From contig CAMFHE010000028.1 in the NCBI GenBank assembly GCA_945952045.1, forward strand, positions 1 through 64,000: a stretch of 64,000 nt of DNA. Reading direction: 5' to 3'. Origin of the DNA: an uncultured Rhizobium sp. (GTDB taxonomy: Bacteria; Pseudomonadota; Alphaproteobacteria; Rhizobiales; Rhizobiaceae). Below, one piece after another: positions 34,701 to 43,306 of the stretch (its first letter is position 1; the number at the start of each line of letters is the position of its first letter). A model generated the notes under the pieces. It saw only the letters and a program-made list of their open reading frames with translations. It had not been told where the DNA came from and did not search any database. Made by a program: the position numbers and the translations under genes.

Positions 34701-36464
34701 CTAAAGGTCCAGAACGAGGCGGGCCGATTTGGCGCGCGACACGCAGGTCATGATTTTGGTGCCGGAGCGGCGCTCGGCCTCGTTGAGATAGACGTCCTGA
34801 TGATCCGGCTCGCCCTCGATCACGGTTGCGAGACAGGTGCCGCAGGCGCCTTGCTCGCAGGAAGAGGGCATGTCGATGCCGGCTTCGCGCATCACCTCGA
34901 GGATGGTCTTTCCGGCCGGCACGGTCAGCGTCATGCAGGAGCGGGACAGCGCCACTTCGAAGCTGGAGCTGTCGTCGATGACATTGGTATTCTTGAAATA
35001 TTCGAAATGCACCGCCGTTTCCGGCCAGCCCTTTTCAGCCGCGATGGTCCGCGCGGCCTCCAGCATCGGGCCGGGGCCGCAGAGATAGAGATGCGTGCCT
35101 GGCCGATAGTCCGAGAGAATTTCGGCAAGCCGCGCGCCGGTTTCGGCCGGGCTGAGGCCAAGATGCGGCTTCAGCGACGCGCCAAGGCCGGCAGTCTTTT
35201 CCGGGAAAGCGAGTTGCGCGGCGTTTTGCGCGAAATAATGCAGGTCGAAGCCAAGCGACTGGTTGGCCAGCGCCTGCGCCATCGACAGCAGCGGCGTGAT
35301 GCCGATGCCGCCGGCGATGAAGACGGTTTTCATCGCATCGCGACGCAGCGGGAAATTGTTGCGCGGCTCGGAGATCGCCAGCACATCGCCCTCGCGCACA
35401 GTTTCGTGCAGACAGAGCGAACCGCCCTGGGACGCGGCTTCGCGCTTGACGCCGATGACATAGTGATCGCTTTCGCCGGGGCCGTTGGTGATCGAATATT
35501 GCCGGATCAGGCCGTTCGGCAGATGCAGGTCGATATGGGCGCCGGGCTGGAAGGTCGGCAAATGCCCGCGCAGCGGGCGCAGCTCGAAACCGGCAATGCC
35601 CTCCGCCGCATCCCATTTGCGCGCGACGCTGACCCGGATGGTCGCCTTGCGGCCATGGGCGGTTTCCTCCGGCATTTCCGCCAGTTCCGGCGAAACGCGC
35701 TCGATTTCCGGCACCAGCGGCGCGGGCGTCGGCTCGCTCAACGCCAGAAATTCGATGCGCTCGCGCAGCTTGGAGAGGCGGGCATTGTGATGGCGCAGCA
35801 CGGCGAGGCGCGCGCTTTCGGGCGCGCCATCCAGCACGCCGCGGATCACCGAGCGATTGGAATCCACCGGCTGCACGAAGAAGACAGCCAGCGTTTCCGC
35901 ATCGCCCGCGCGGGCGCGAAGACAGAGCGAGAAGGCGCTCTGTCCGTCTATTTCGACCGTCGCATCCGCGCCGTCGAGCTGGGCGCTCGGCTGGAAACGA
36001 TAATCCCGAAGCGCCGCGATGACGCGGTCGGCGGGGGCGTTGACCGGCAGGCCACGCAAAGTGAGCGCGCCCTCGCCCGGCAGGCCGGCAATGTCAGGAA
36101 CCTCGCCTTCCGGCTCCTCCGCCGTCCAGACCAGCCCGTAACGGGTCACGGCCGGGAAGGTGCGGTTGGTGATGGTGCGGGCCGGCGCATCGGCGGGATG
36201 GGCGGGGATATAGGTGCAGCCGGCGGTGCGGTTGGAATAGCGCCAGCCGTGATACTGGCATTTCAGCTCGCGCCCGTCATTGATGCCGATCGACAGGCGC
36301 ACGCCGCGATGCAGACAGCGGTTTTCCCAGATGTTGACGAAGCCGTCATCGGCCCGCCAGACGGCGAATTCGCGGCCGAGCAATTGCGCATGGAAGACGT
36401 GGCGCGGCGGCAGGTCATGCAGCGCGGCAATCGGGTGCCATCTGGTCTTGGCGGTATCGAGCAT
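34701..36464 (-). CDS. Rieske/ferredoxin-reductase fusion (NdmD-like)
   Basis: A 587-residue electron-transfer protein. Residues 1-115 form an intact Rieske domain: CLH at 50-52 and CQYH at 69-72 (C-x-H-x16-C-x2-H). The centre is an FNR-like flavin/NADH module with RQYSITN near 325 (flavin motif RxYS) and a glycine-rich IAGGIGITPLLSMA stretch near 390. The C-terminus is a plant-type [2Fe-2S] ferredoxin with C536, C541, C544 and C574 (CEQGACGTC). NdmD of methylxanthine N-demethylation has this same extra Rieske domain. The fusion explains how Rieske-less oxygenases next to it could be reduced. Confidence 0.88.
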   Translation of the reverse strand: MLDTAKTRWHPIAALHDLPPRHVFHAQLLGREFAVWRADDGFVNIWENRCLHRGVRLSIGINDGRELKCQYHGWRYSNRTAGCTYIPAHPADAPARTITNRTFPAVTRYGLVWTAEEPEGEVPDIAGLPGEGALTLRGLPVNAPADRVIAALRDYRFQPSAQLDGADATVEIDGQSAFSLCLRARAGDAETLAVFFVQPVDSNRSVIRGVLDGAPESARLAVLRHHNARLSKLRERIEFLALSEPTPAPLVPEIERVSPELAEMPEETAHGRKATIRVSVARKWDAAEGIAGFELRPLRGHLPTFQPGAHIDLHLPNGLIRQYSITNGPGESDHYVIGVKREAASQGGSLCLHETVREGDVLAISEPRNNFPLRRDAMKTVFIAGGIGITPLLSMAQALANQSLGFDLHYFAQNAAQLAFPEKTAGLGASLKPHLGLSPAETGARLAEILSDYRPGTHLYLCGPGPMLEAARTIAAEKGWPETAVHFEYFKNTNVIDDSSSFEVALSRSCMTLTVPAGKTILEVMREAGIDMPSSCEQGACGTCLATVIEGEPDHQDVYLNEAERRSGTKIMTCVSRAKSARLVLDL

Positions 36465-36500
36465 GGGTCTCTCCGGACTGGAAACGGGGGCGCGCGGCGA

Positions 36501-37406
36501 TCACGTCGCGGCGGGGATGACGCCGTAGGTGACGCCCTTCTGGCTGAGCCAGCGGCGATAGGCGATGGCCGATTTGTCGGCGCGGATCGGGGTTTCGGCG
36601 CGCGGATCGAGCGGCAGGCGCTTCGGAAACTGGTTTTCGAGGATCGGCTTGTCCTGCCCGAAGATCGTCTGCTGGAAGCGCTTGATGACCTTGTCCTCAT
36701 TGGTGTCGTCGAGGACGCAGAGCATCATATGGGCGCGGATATGCTCCTGATCGACCGGCTGCAGGAAGACGGCGATGACATCCAGCCGCGATTCGTCGAG
36801 CGGGCTCGACTTGTAGAGCACCGAGCAATAGGGATGCGGCACGCGGTAGATGTAATCGACATCGGCGCCGCCGGTGGAGACGGTCGAGGCCATCGGCTGG
36901 AAGAAGCGGCAGCGGGTGGCGAGGATCTCGTCGCGCTCGACCGAGATCTCGACATCGTATTCCTTGACCTCCGTATGCGGCTCGGCTCCGAGAATATCGG
37001 TGTGAACATAGGGAAAATGGCCCATGTCGAGAAAATTCTCGATGGCGCGCGGGGCGGAAATGTTGACGCCGAGCGTCGCCGCATTCAGCTTGCGCCGGTC
37101 GTTTTCGGCAAATTCGGGAATGGGGAAGAGATCGGCCGGCGTGTCGCTGAGCGTCGTCCAGATATAGCCATAGGCGAGCTTGACCGGCAGCGTGTCGGTG
37201 AGCGCCGCGATCTCCACCGGGCTTCCCTCGGGCAGGTCGCGCCGGTCGCGCCAGACGGCGGCGTCGCCGGCGCCATCGGTGGCGTAGCTCAGGCGCTCTT
37301 CCAGCAGCACGGTGTCGAAAACCGTGCCGGCCGGCACTTCCGACAGCGCCGCCAGCGGATGCCAGAGATCGAGGATCACCTGATCCGTGCATTTGGTTGC
37401 GGTCAT
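36501..37406 (-). CDS. Rieske-less oxygenase catalytic subunit (NdmC-like)
   Basis: A 301-residue protein related to Rieske oxygenase alpha subunits. The N-terminus keeps the fold of a Rieske domain (LDLWHPLAALSEVPAG and YGYIWTTLSDTP) but the C-x-H and C-x2-H loops are gone. The mononuclear iron site is intact: ENFLDMGHFPYVH gives D127, H130 and H135 (D-x2-H-x4-H), and D252 in QDKPILENQ is a candidate third ligand. It would receive electrons from the Rieske domain of the adjacent reductase. It is paralogous to the gene upstream (37443-38309), sharing LPLDPRAETPIRAD. NdmC is the known precedent. Confidence 0.88.
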   Translation of the reverse strand: MTATKCTDQVILDLWHPLAALSEVPAGTVFDTVLLEERLSYATDGAGDAAVWRDRRDLPEGSPVEIAALTDTLPVKLAYGYIWTTLSDTPADLFPIPEFAENDRRKLNAATLGVNISAPRAIENFLDMGHFPYVHTDILGAEPHTEVKEYDVEISVERDEILATRCRFFQPMASTVSTGGADVDYIYRVPHPYCSVLYKSSPLDESRLDVIAVFLQPVDQEHIRAHMMLCVLDDTNEDKVIKRFQQTIFGQDKPILENQFPKRLPLDPRAETPIRADKSAIAYRRWLSQKGVTYGVIPAAT

Positions 37407-37442
37407 GGCAAAGTCTCCTTCAAGTCTTGAGGCGCGCGCGCA

Positions 37443-38309
37443 TCAGGAGCGTGCGGGGATCGCGCCGTAGGTCACCGATTTGTCGCGCAGCCAGCGCCGG
37501 TAAAGCACGGCGACGGCGTCGGCGCGGATCGGTGTTTCGGCGCGGGGATCGAGCGGCAGGCGCTTCGGCACCTGGTTTTCGAGGATCGGCTTGTCCTGCG
37601 CGAAGATGAGCTGCATGAAGGCGCGCACCGTCGCGGCATCGATGCCGTCCTTGAGATAACAGAGAAACGGATGGGCGATGCAATTGTCCTCATCCACCGG
37701 CTGCACGAACAGGGTGATGACATCGAGCCTGTCCTTCTGCACCGGATTGCTCTTGTAGAGCGCCACGGTATAGGGCCGGATCACCTTGTAGATATATTCG
37801 ACGATGAAGCCTTCCTTGGCGGTCGGCGACGCCACCGGCTGGTAGAACTTGCACTCACTGGCGACCAGCTCGTCATCCGGCGTCAACTCCACCTTGTAGG
37901 GCGCGACTTCCGTATGCGGCTCGTCGCCGAGCCAGCCGGTATGCACGAAGGGGAAGTGGCCCATGTCGAGGAAGTTTTCGACGGCCCGCAGGCCGGAGAC
38001 GCGCACGGCAATCGAGCCGCCGGTAACGAAATGCCGGTCGTCCTCCAGCGCCTCCGGCACGGCGACAATGTCGCGCGCTGGCGTGCCAAGACAGACCCAT
38101 AAAAAGCCGTAGCGCTCTGTGGAGCGGACATTATGCCCGCTATCGTTGCGCACCACCTGCTTGATCTCGCCTTGCCGACAGCGGATAGTCAGGTCGACGC
38201 CGAGCAGGCGCGTTTGAAACGGCGCGTTCGGGGTCAGGTTGGCGAGATCCGCCACCACATGCCAGTCGTCAAGAAGAACACGATCGCTGCAAAGGGCCGA
38301 CATGGTCAT
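37443..38309 (-). CDS. second Rieske-less oxygenase catalytic subunit (NdmC-like)
   Basis: A 288-residue paralogue of the neighbouring protein. The vestigial Rieske scaffold (LLDDWHVVADLANLTP, YGFLWVCLGTPA) lacks cluster ligands. The iron motif ENFLDMGHFPFVH gives D115, H118 and H123, with D239 in QDKPILENQ as candidate third ligand. It is the first gene of the four-gene operon and is divergent from the GntR regulator. Two such paralogues in one operon suggest either a heteromer or two substrates or positions. NdmC is single in the known system. Confidence 0.88.
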   Translation of the reverse strand: MTMSALCSDRVLLDDWHVVADLANLTPNAPFQTRLLGVDLTIRCRQGEIKQVVRNDSGHNVRSTERYGFLWVCLGTPARDIVAVPEALEDDRHFVTGGSIAVRVSGLRAVENFLDMGHFPFVHTGWLGDEPHTEVAPYKVELTPDDELVASECKFYQPVASPTAKEGFIVEYIYKVIRPYTVALYKSNPVQKDRLDVITLFVQPVDEDNCIAHPFLCYLKDGIDAATVRAFMQLIFAQDKPILENQVPKRLPLDPRAETPIRADAVAVLYRRWLRDKSVTYGAIPARS

Positions 38310-38377
38310 CGCACCTTCGTTCGGCTAGCACTTCCCCATGAACCTAGCTCTCGTCCGGTCCTAGTGGAAACACAGGA

Positions 38378-38411
38378 TTGGATATCAATCAATGAAAATT
38401 TGCATATCCAA
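38378..38411. promoter_or_regulatory. inverted repeat in divergent oxygenase/gntR promoter
   Basis: TTGGATAT (38378-38385) and ATATCCAA (38404-38411) are perfect 8-bp arms 18 bases apart. A TTGACA-like -35 box occurs at 38425-38430. The GntR regulator encoded beside it is the natural candidate to bind. Confidence 0.5.
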
Positions 38412-38512
38412 ATAAGAATTTTGATTGACAGCAATAATGGATTGGCTACCGATATGGGGCATCCGGCGTCAATTTGCGGCCGGATGAAGCGATCCGTGCG
38501 GGAGATCATGTC

Positions 38513-39280
38513 ATGAGCAGCCGCTCCCAGGCCATTGCCGACATCCTGACACGGGCGATCCTCGACCGCCGGCTGGTGCCCGGCTGCAAGCTCGGCGAGC
38601 GCGAATTGTCCGAGATCTTCAACGTCTCGCGCATCGTCATCCGCCAGGCGCTCATCCGGGTGGCCGATGACGGGCTGGCGCAGATCGAGCGCAATCGCGG
38701 CGCCTTCGTCGCCAAGCCCTCGATGCAGGACGCGATGGAGATTTACGACGCGCTGACGCTGGTCGAGCAGGGCGTCGCCGCGCAACTGATGGACCGTCTC
38801 GGTCCGGCCGGCTGGTCGGAGCTTCGCCAGCATGTCGAGCGCCAGCGTCAGGCGGTGGCGAGCGGCAACGACGCGCTGGCCGATGTTCTCGGCGCGGAGT
38901 TCCACACCGTTTTCGTGCGGCTCAGCCGCAACAAGGTGATGCAGGAAATGCATGCCCAGCTCGTGCGCCGCACGACTCTGCTGCGGGCGCTTGTGACCGC
39001 CGATTTCGACTATTGCAACCTGCTCGACGACCATGCGCGGCTGATCGAGCTTCTGGAAAAGGGCCGGCTGAAACAGGCCATGGACATGATCGACGCCCAT
39101 CACCGCCAGGTGGTGCGCGGCTATATCATGGATCGGCAGGTGTTTCCGGAGCTGACGCCGCGCGAGGCTCTGGAGCCTTACCTTCAAAATCCCGGCCAAG
39201 CGCCGGAGATACAGACGAAAAACAAGACGGGTGAAAAAGGCCGAACGGGGGTGCATACCCACGTTCATGTCGTTAAGTAG
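38513..39280 (+). CDS. GntR/FCD family transcriptional regulator
   Basis: A 255-residue regulator. The winged helix (about 1-75) reads PGCKLGERELSEIFNVSRIVIRQALIRVADDGLAQIERNRGAFV, the usual GntR pattern. An FCD ligand-binding domain follows (EIYDALTLVEQGVAAQL to about 225), with His residues (EFHTVF, DHARLIELL, DAHHRQV) that normally bind a metal next to the ligand. I start at ATG 38513, not the upstream in-frame TTG. It is divergent from the oxygenase operon and upstream of the BMP importer, so it probably controls both. Confidence 0.9.
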   Translation: MSSRSQAIADILTRAILDRRLVPGCKLGERELSEIFNVSRIVIRQALIRVADDGLAQIERNRGAFVAKPSMQDAMEIYDALTLVEQGVAAQLMDRLGPAGWSELRQHVERQRQAVASGNDALADVLGAEFHTVFVRLSRNKVMQEMHAQLVRRTTLLRALVTADFDYCNLLDDHARLIELLEKGRLKQAMDMIDAHHRQVVRGYIMDRQVFPELTPREALEPYLQNPGQAPEIQTKNKTGEKGRTGVHTHVHVVK

Positions 39281-39328
39281 ACCCGGCGCGAAAGCCGGGC
39301 GGCATCGACCAACAGAGGGTTATCGAAC

Positions 39329-40423
39329 ATGCTCAATCTCAACAGACGCAAATTCCTGCAATATACCGGCGCTGCCGGCGCGACGCTCGCCACCGGCGGC
39401 ATGGCCGGCATGGCCCGGGCCGAAGGTCCACTAAAAATCGGCGTCGTCTATGTCTCGCCGATCGCCGAAATCGGCTGGACCAAGCAGCACAGCCTTGGTG
39501 TCGAAGCCATCAAGAAAGAGTTCGGCGACAAGGTGGAGATCACCGTCCTCGACAACATCTTCATGCCGCAGGATGCCGAGCGCGTCTTCCGCGAACTCGC
39601 CGCTTCCGGCAACCAGCTGATCTTCGGCACCTCCTTCTCGCATGGCACGCCGCTGCAGAAGGTCGCGCCGCGCTTCCCCAAGGTCGCCTTCGAACATTGC
39701 TCGGGCATCGTCCATACCGCCAATCTCGGCACCTTCGAGGCCAAGTATTACGAAGGCTGTTACGTCGCTGGCGCTGCCGGCGCGCATATGAGCAAGTCGG
39801 CCAAGATCGGCTTCATCGGCGGTTTCCCGATCCCCGATATCGTCGGCCCGGCCAATGCGCTGCTGCTGGGCGCGCAGAGCGTCAATCCGAACGTGACCTG
39901 CAATGCGTTGTTCTTGAATTCCTGGTTCGATCCGGGCAAGGAAAAGGAAGCGGCCAACACGCTGCTGTCGCAGGGCTGCGACGTCATCTGTTCGATGACC
40001 GATACCGCGACCGGCGTGCAGGTGGCCGGCGAAGGCGGCGCGTGGTCGATCGGCTACGCCAGCGACATGTCGAAATTCGGCTCCGGCAAGCACCTCACCG
40101 CCTTCACGCTCGATTGGTCGAGCGACTATGTCCGCGCCGCCAAGGGCGTGGCCGAGGGCAACTGGAAGCCGGAAGTGCGCTGGGACGGCCTGGCCGGCGG
40201 CGTCGTCAAGATGGCCCCCTATAACGAGCAGATCCCGGCCGATGTCGTCGCCAAGCTCAAGCAGCTCGAGGCCGATATCGGCTCCGGCAAGGTTCACCCC
40301 TATGCCGGCGAACTGAAGGACCAGGACGGCAACGTCAAGGTCGCCAGCGGCGCGGTTCTCGCCGACGCCGACATTCGCGGCATGAACTGGTTCGTCAAGG
40401 GCATGATCGGCAAGCTTGGTTGA
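39329..40423 (+). CDS. BMP-family ABC transporter substrate-binding protein
   Basis: A 364-residue periplasmic protein. The N-terminus carries a Tat-like twin arginine (NRRKFLQYTG) and a signal peptide cut after MARA, near residue 31. The mature part is a BMP/Med-type binding protein (KIGVVYVSPIAEIGWTKQHSLG, FGTSFSHGTPLQKVA, YEGCYVAGAAGA). This family binds purine and pyrimidine nucleosides or related bases. It follows the GntR gene and precedes the matching ATPase and two permeases. Confidence 0.9.
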   Translation: MLNLNRRKFLQYTGAAGATLATGGMAGMARAEGPLKIGVVYVSPIAEIGWTKQHSLGVEAIKKEFGDKVEITVLDNIFMPQDAERVFRELAASGNQLIFGTSFSHGTPLQKVAPRFPKVAFEHCSGIVHTANLGTFEAKYYEGCYVAGAAGAHMSKSAKIGFIGGFPIPDIVGPANALLLGAQSVNPNVTCNALFLNSWFDPGKEKEAANTLLSQGCDVICSMTDTATGVQVAGEGGAWSIGYASDMSKFGSGKHLTAFTLDWSSDYVRAAKGVAEGNWKPEVRWDGLAGGVVKMAPYNEQIPADVVAKLKQLEADIGSGKVHPYAGELKDQDGNVKVASGAVLADADIRGMNWFVKGMIGKLG

Positions 40424-40454
40424 TTGCTTATGGAGCGGTGCCGGCGCTGAACGT

Positions 40455-40590
40455 CCCTTCTCCCCTCGGGGTAGAAGGTGGCCCGAAGGGTCGGATGAAG
40501 GGGACGCGAAGCGCAGGAGTTCCTGTGGCTCCTGCCTTCGGCATCCCCCTCATCCCGCTGCCGCAACCTTCTCCCGCGAGGGGAGAAGGG
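40455..40590. repeat. extragenic inverted repeat, 14-bp arms
   Basis: CCCTTCTCCCCTCG (40455-40468) and its exact complement (40577-40590) enclose about 108 bases with further inner complementarity (GCAGGAG/CTCCTGC). It is a large potential cruciform of a type widespread in Rhizobiales, lying within the importer operon between the binding protein and the ATPase. Confidence 0.7.
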
Positions 40591-40704
40591 ACCTTGTGGC
40601 AAGGGGCTCGCTTCAGATGAGACGTCCCGCTTCCATGACAGGCGACCGTCGGCATTGCCCGGCGGTCACTCCTTCCCTTTTCCCCGCACCTCTCAGGACC
40701 GGCC

Positions 40705-42255
40705 ATGACACCGCGCCTCGAACTGCGCTCCATCACCAAACGCTATCCGGGCATCGTCGCCAATGACGATATCTCGCTGTCGATCATGCCGGGGGAAATC
40801 CATGCCGTACTCGGCGAAAACGGCGCCGGCAAATCGACGCTGATGAAGATCATCTACGGCGCGGTGCAGGCCGATGCCGGCGAGATCCTCTGCGACGGCA
40901 AGCCGATCCCGGCGCACACGCCGGCCGTCTCGCGCGCGCTCGGCATCGAGATGGTCTACCAGCATTTCGCCTTGTTCGAGTCCGCGACGGTGGTGGAAAA
41001 CATCGCGCTGTCGGTCGCCGGCAGCTTCGACCTCGCCGGCCTGTCGCGGCAGATCACCGAACTTTCCAATCGCTACGGCATGCCGATCGATCCGCAGCGG
41101 CGCGTTCACGACCTCTCGGTCGGCGAGCGCCAGCGTGTCGAGATCGTGCGCTGTCTTCTCCAGACCCCGAAACTGCTGATCCTCGACGAGCCGACCTCGG
41201 TGCTGACGCCGCAGGCGGTACAAAAGCTGTTCGGCACGCTGCGGCAACTGGCGGCCGAGGGCTGTTCCATCCTCTATATCAGCCACAAGCTGGATGAGGT
41301 GCAGTCGCTCTGCGACAGCGCCACTGTGCTGCGCAACGGCCGCGTCACCGGCACGGCGCGGCCCAAGGAAACCAGCGCCCAGGAACTCGCCCGTCTCATG
41401 GTCGGCGCCGAACTGCCGGAAATGCATATGAGCCCGGCAACGCCCGGCGAAAAGCCGGTGCTCTCGGTCACCTCCCTTTCCGCCCCGCCCGCCGATACCT
41501 ATGGCGTCGATCTGAAGGACATTTCGCTCTCCGTCCATGGCGGCGAGATCGTCGGGCTGGCCGGCGTTTCCGGCAATGGACAGGCCGAATTGATCGCCCT
41601 GCTCAGCGGCGAGCGCACCCTTCGCCAGAGCGAGGCAATCCGCATCGACGGCAAGCCGGTCGGGCATCTGAACGCCAGCGAGCGCCGCAAGCTCGGCCTC
41701 GCCTTCGTGCCGGAGGAGCGGCTGGGGCGCGGCGCGGTGCCGACCCATGCGCTCTGGGAAAACGCCGTGCTGACCGCCCATCGCGCCGGCCTCACCCGCC
41801 ACGGCCTCGTCGACCGCGGCCGCGCCAGCGCTTTTGCCCGTGGGATCATCGAGCGTTTCAAGGTCAAGGCCAACGGTCCCGGGGCCACCGCGCAAAGCCT
41901 TTCGGGCGGCAATTTGCAGAAATTCATCGTCGGGCGCGAGATCGAGCTTGCCCCGAAACTTTTCCTCGTGGCCCAGCCGACCTGGGGCGTCGACGTGGGT
42001 GCTGCCGCCTTCATCCGCCAGACGATCATCGATCTCTCCCGCGCCGGCGCAGCCGTGCTGGTCATTTCCGAGGAACTCGACGAATTGTTCGAAATCTGCG
42101 ACCGGCTCTACGTCATCTGCCAGGGGCAGGTGTCGCAATCGCTGGCGCGCAGCCGCACCAGCCGCGAAGAGGTGGGATTGATGATGACGCGCACCGAGCG
42201 CAGCGAACGCGGCGAAAGCAGCATGGGGAGGGACGCCGTTGCGCTTCAGAATTGA
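40705..42255 (+). CDS. BMP-type ABC transporter ATP-binding protein
   Basis: A 516-residue protein with two ABC domains in tandem. The first has an intact Walker A (GENGAGKSTLMK), signature (LSVGERQRVEI) and Walker B (LLILDEPTSVL). The second has a degenerate Walker A (GVSGNGQAEL) and SGGNLQKFIVGREIE, the usual asymmetric arrangement of nucleoside importers (NupA, RbsA-like). It overlaps the first permease by 17 bases. It is the energy module for the BMP importer. Confidence 0.92.
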   Translation: MTPRLELRSITKRYPGIVANDDISLSIMPGEIHAVLGENGAGKSTLMKIIYGAVQADAGEILCDGKPIPAHTPAVSRALGIEMVYQHFALFESATVVENIALSVAGSFDLAGLSRQITELSNRYGMPIDPQRRVHDLSVGERQRVEIVRCLLQTPKLLILDEPTSVLTPQAVQKLFGTLRQLAAEGCSILYISHKLDEVQSLCDSATVLRNGRVTGTARPKETSAQELARLMVGAELPEMHMSPATPGEKPVLSVTSLSAPPADTYGVDLKDISLSVHGGEIVGLAGVSGNGQAELIALLSGERTLRQSEAIRIDGKPVGHLNASERRKLGLAFVPEERLGRGAVPTHALWENAVLTAHRAGLTRHGLVDRGRASAFARGIIERFKVKANGPGATAQSLSGGNLQKFIVGREIELAPKLFLVAQPTWGVDVGAAAFIRQTIIDLSRAGAAVLVISEELDELFEICDRLYVICQGQVSQSLARSRTSREEVGLMMTRTERSERGESSMGRDAVALQN

Positions 42256-43306
42256 GCAGAGGCCGCAGCCTTCGGCGACCATGCGCGTCGCCGCCCCCAT
42301 CATCGCCACGCTGCTGACGCTGATCGTCGGCTCGATCCTGTTCGCCGTGCTGGGTTACGATCCGCTGGCAACACTCTCCGCCTTCTTCCTCACGCCGGTG
42401 AATTCGATCAACGGGTTGTCGGAACTGCTGCTGAAAGCTTCGCCGCTGATCCTGATCGCCTGCGGACTGGCGGTCGGTTTCCGCGCCAATGTCTGGAATA
42501 TCGGCGCGGAAGGGCAGCTTGTCATCGGCGCCATCGCCGCCTGCGGCGTCGGCCTGTTCTATCCCGATCCCGAAAGCCGGCTGCTTTTGCCGCTGATGAT
42601 GCTGGCCGGGGCGCTGGCCGGCATGGCCTGGGCGGCAATCCCGGCCTTCCTGCGGACCCGCATGAGCACCAACGAGATCCTGGTCACGCTGATGCTGACC
42701 TATATCGCGACGCTGTTGCTCTCCTGGTTGGTGCACGGCCCCTGGCGCGATCCGGCCGGCTTCAACTATCCGCAGACGGCGCTGCTCTCGGCGGCGGCGA
42801 TGTTCGAGCCCTTCGATTATTCCTATCGCCTCAACGGCTCCGTCTTCATCACTGTCATCGCCGTCTTCGCCATGTGGCTGTTCACCGACCGCAGTTTTCT
42901 CGGCTACAAGATGTCGGTCAGCGGCGCGGCGCCGCTCGCGGCGCGCTATGCCGGCTTTGCCGAATCCTCCGCCGTCTGGATCGGGCTGCTCGCCGGGGGC
43001 GCTGCCGCCGGTATCGCCGGCATGGCGGAATTGTCGGGACCGCTCGGCCAATTGTCGCCGCAAATTTCGCCGGGCTATGGCTTCGCCGCGATCATTGTCG
43101 CCTTCATCGGCCGGCTGAATGCCTTCGGCATCGTGCTCGGCGGTCTCCTGATGTCGCTGCTGTTCCTCGGGGGCGAAAGCGTGCAGATGACCTTGGGCCT
43201 CTCGGCCTCGCTGACCCGCATCTTCCAGGGCATCCTGCTTTTCCTGCTGCTGGCTGCCGATTTCTTCATCTTCTACCGGCTTCGCCGCATTCCGGAGCAC
43301 GCGTAA
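42239..43306 (+). CDS. BMP-type ABC transporter permease 1
   Basis: A 355-residue inner-membrane protein with about ten helices. It carries family segments such as FRANVWNIGAEGQLVIGA and MSTNEILVTLMLTYIA. It starts at TTG 42239, preceded by GGGGAGGG, overlapping the ATPase end. Its last TAA overlaps the ATG of permease 2. Such permeases pair with BMP proteins for nucleoside or purine import. Confidence 0.9.
   Translation: MRFRIEQRPQPSATMRVAAPIIATLLTLIVGSILFAVLGYDPLATLSAFFLTPVNSINGLSELLLKASPLILIACGLAVGFRANVWNIGAEGQLVIGAIAACGVGLFYPDPESRLLLPLMMLAGALAGMAWAAIPAFLRTRMSTNEILVTLMLTYIATLLLSWLVHGPWRDPAGFNYPQTALLSAAAMFEPFDYSYRLNGSVFITVIAVFAMWLFTDRSFLGYKMSVSGAAPLAARYAGFAESSAVWIGLLAGGAAAGIAGMAELSGPLGQLSPQISPGYGFAAIIVAFIGRLNAFGIVLGGLLMSLLFLGGESVQMTLGLSASLTRIFQGILLFLLLAADFFIFYRLRRIPEHA

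Noticed and set aside
34800..37430. 876-codon plus-strand open frame
   Set aside because: It is antisense to the reductase and oxygenase genes, composed of low-information Arg/Ala/Gly runs, and arises from high GC3; the minus-strand genes have motifs and ribosome sites.
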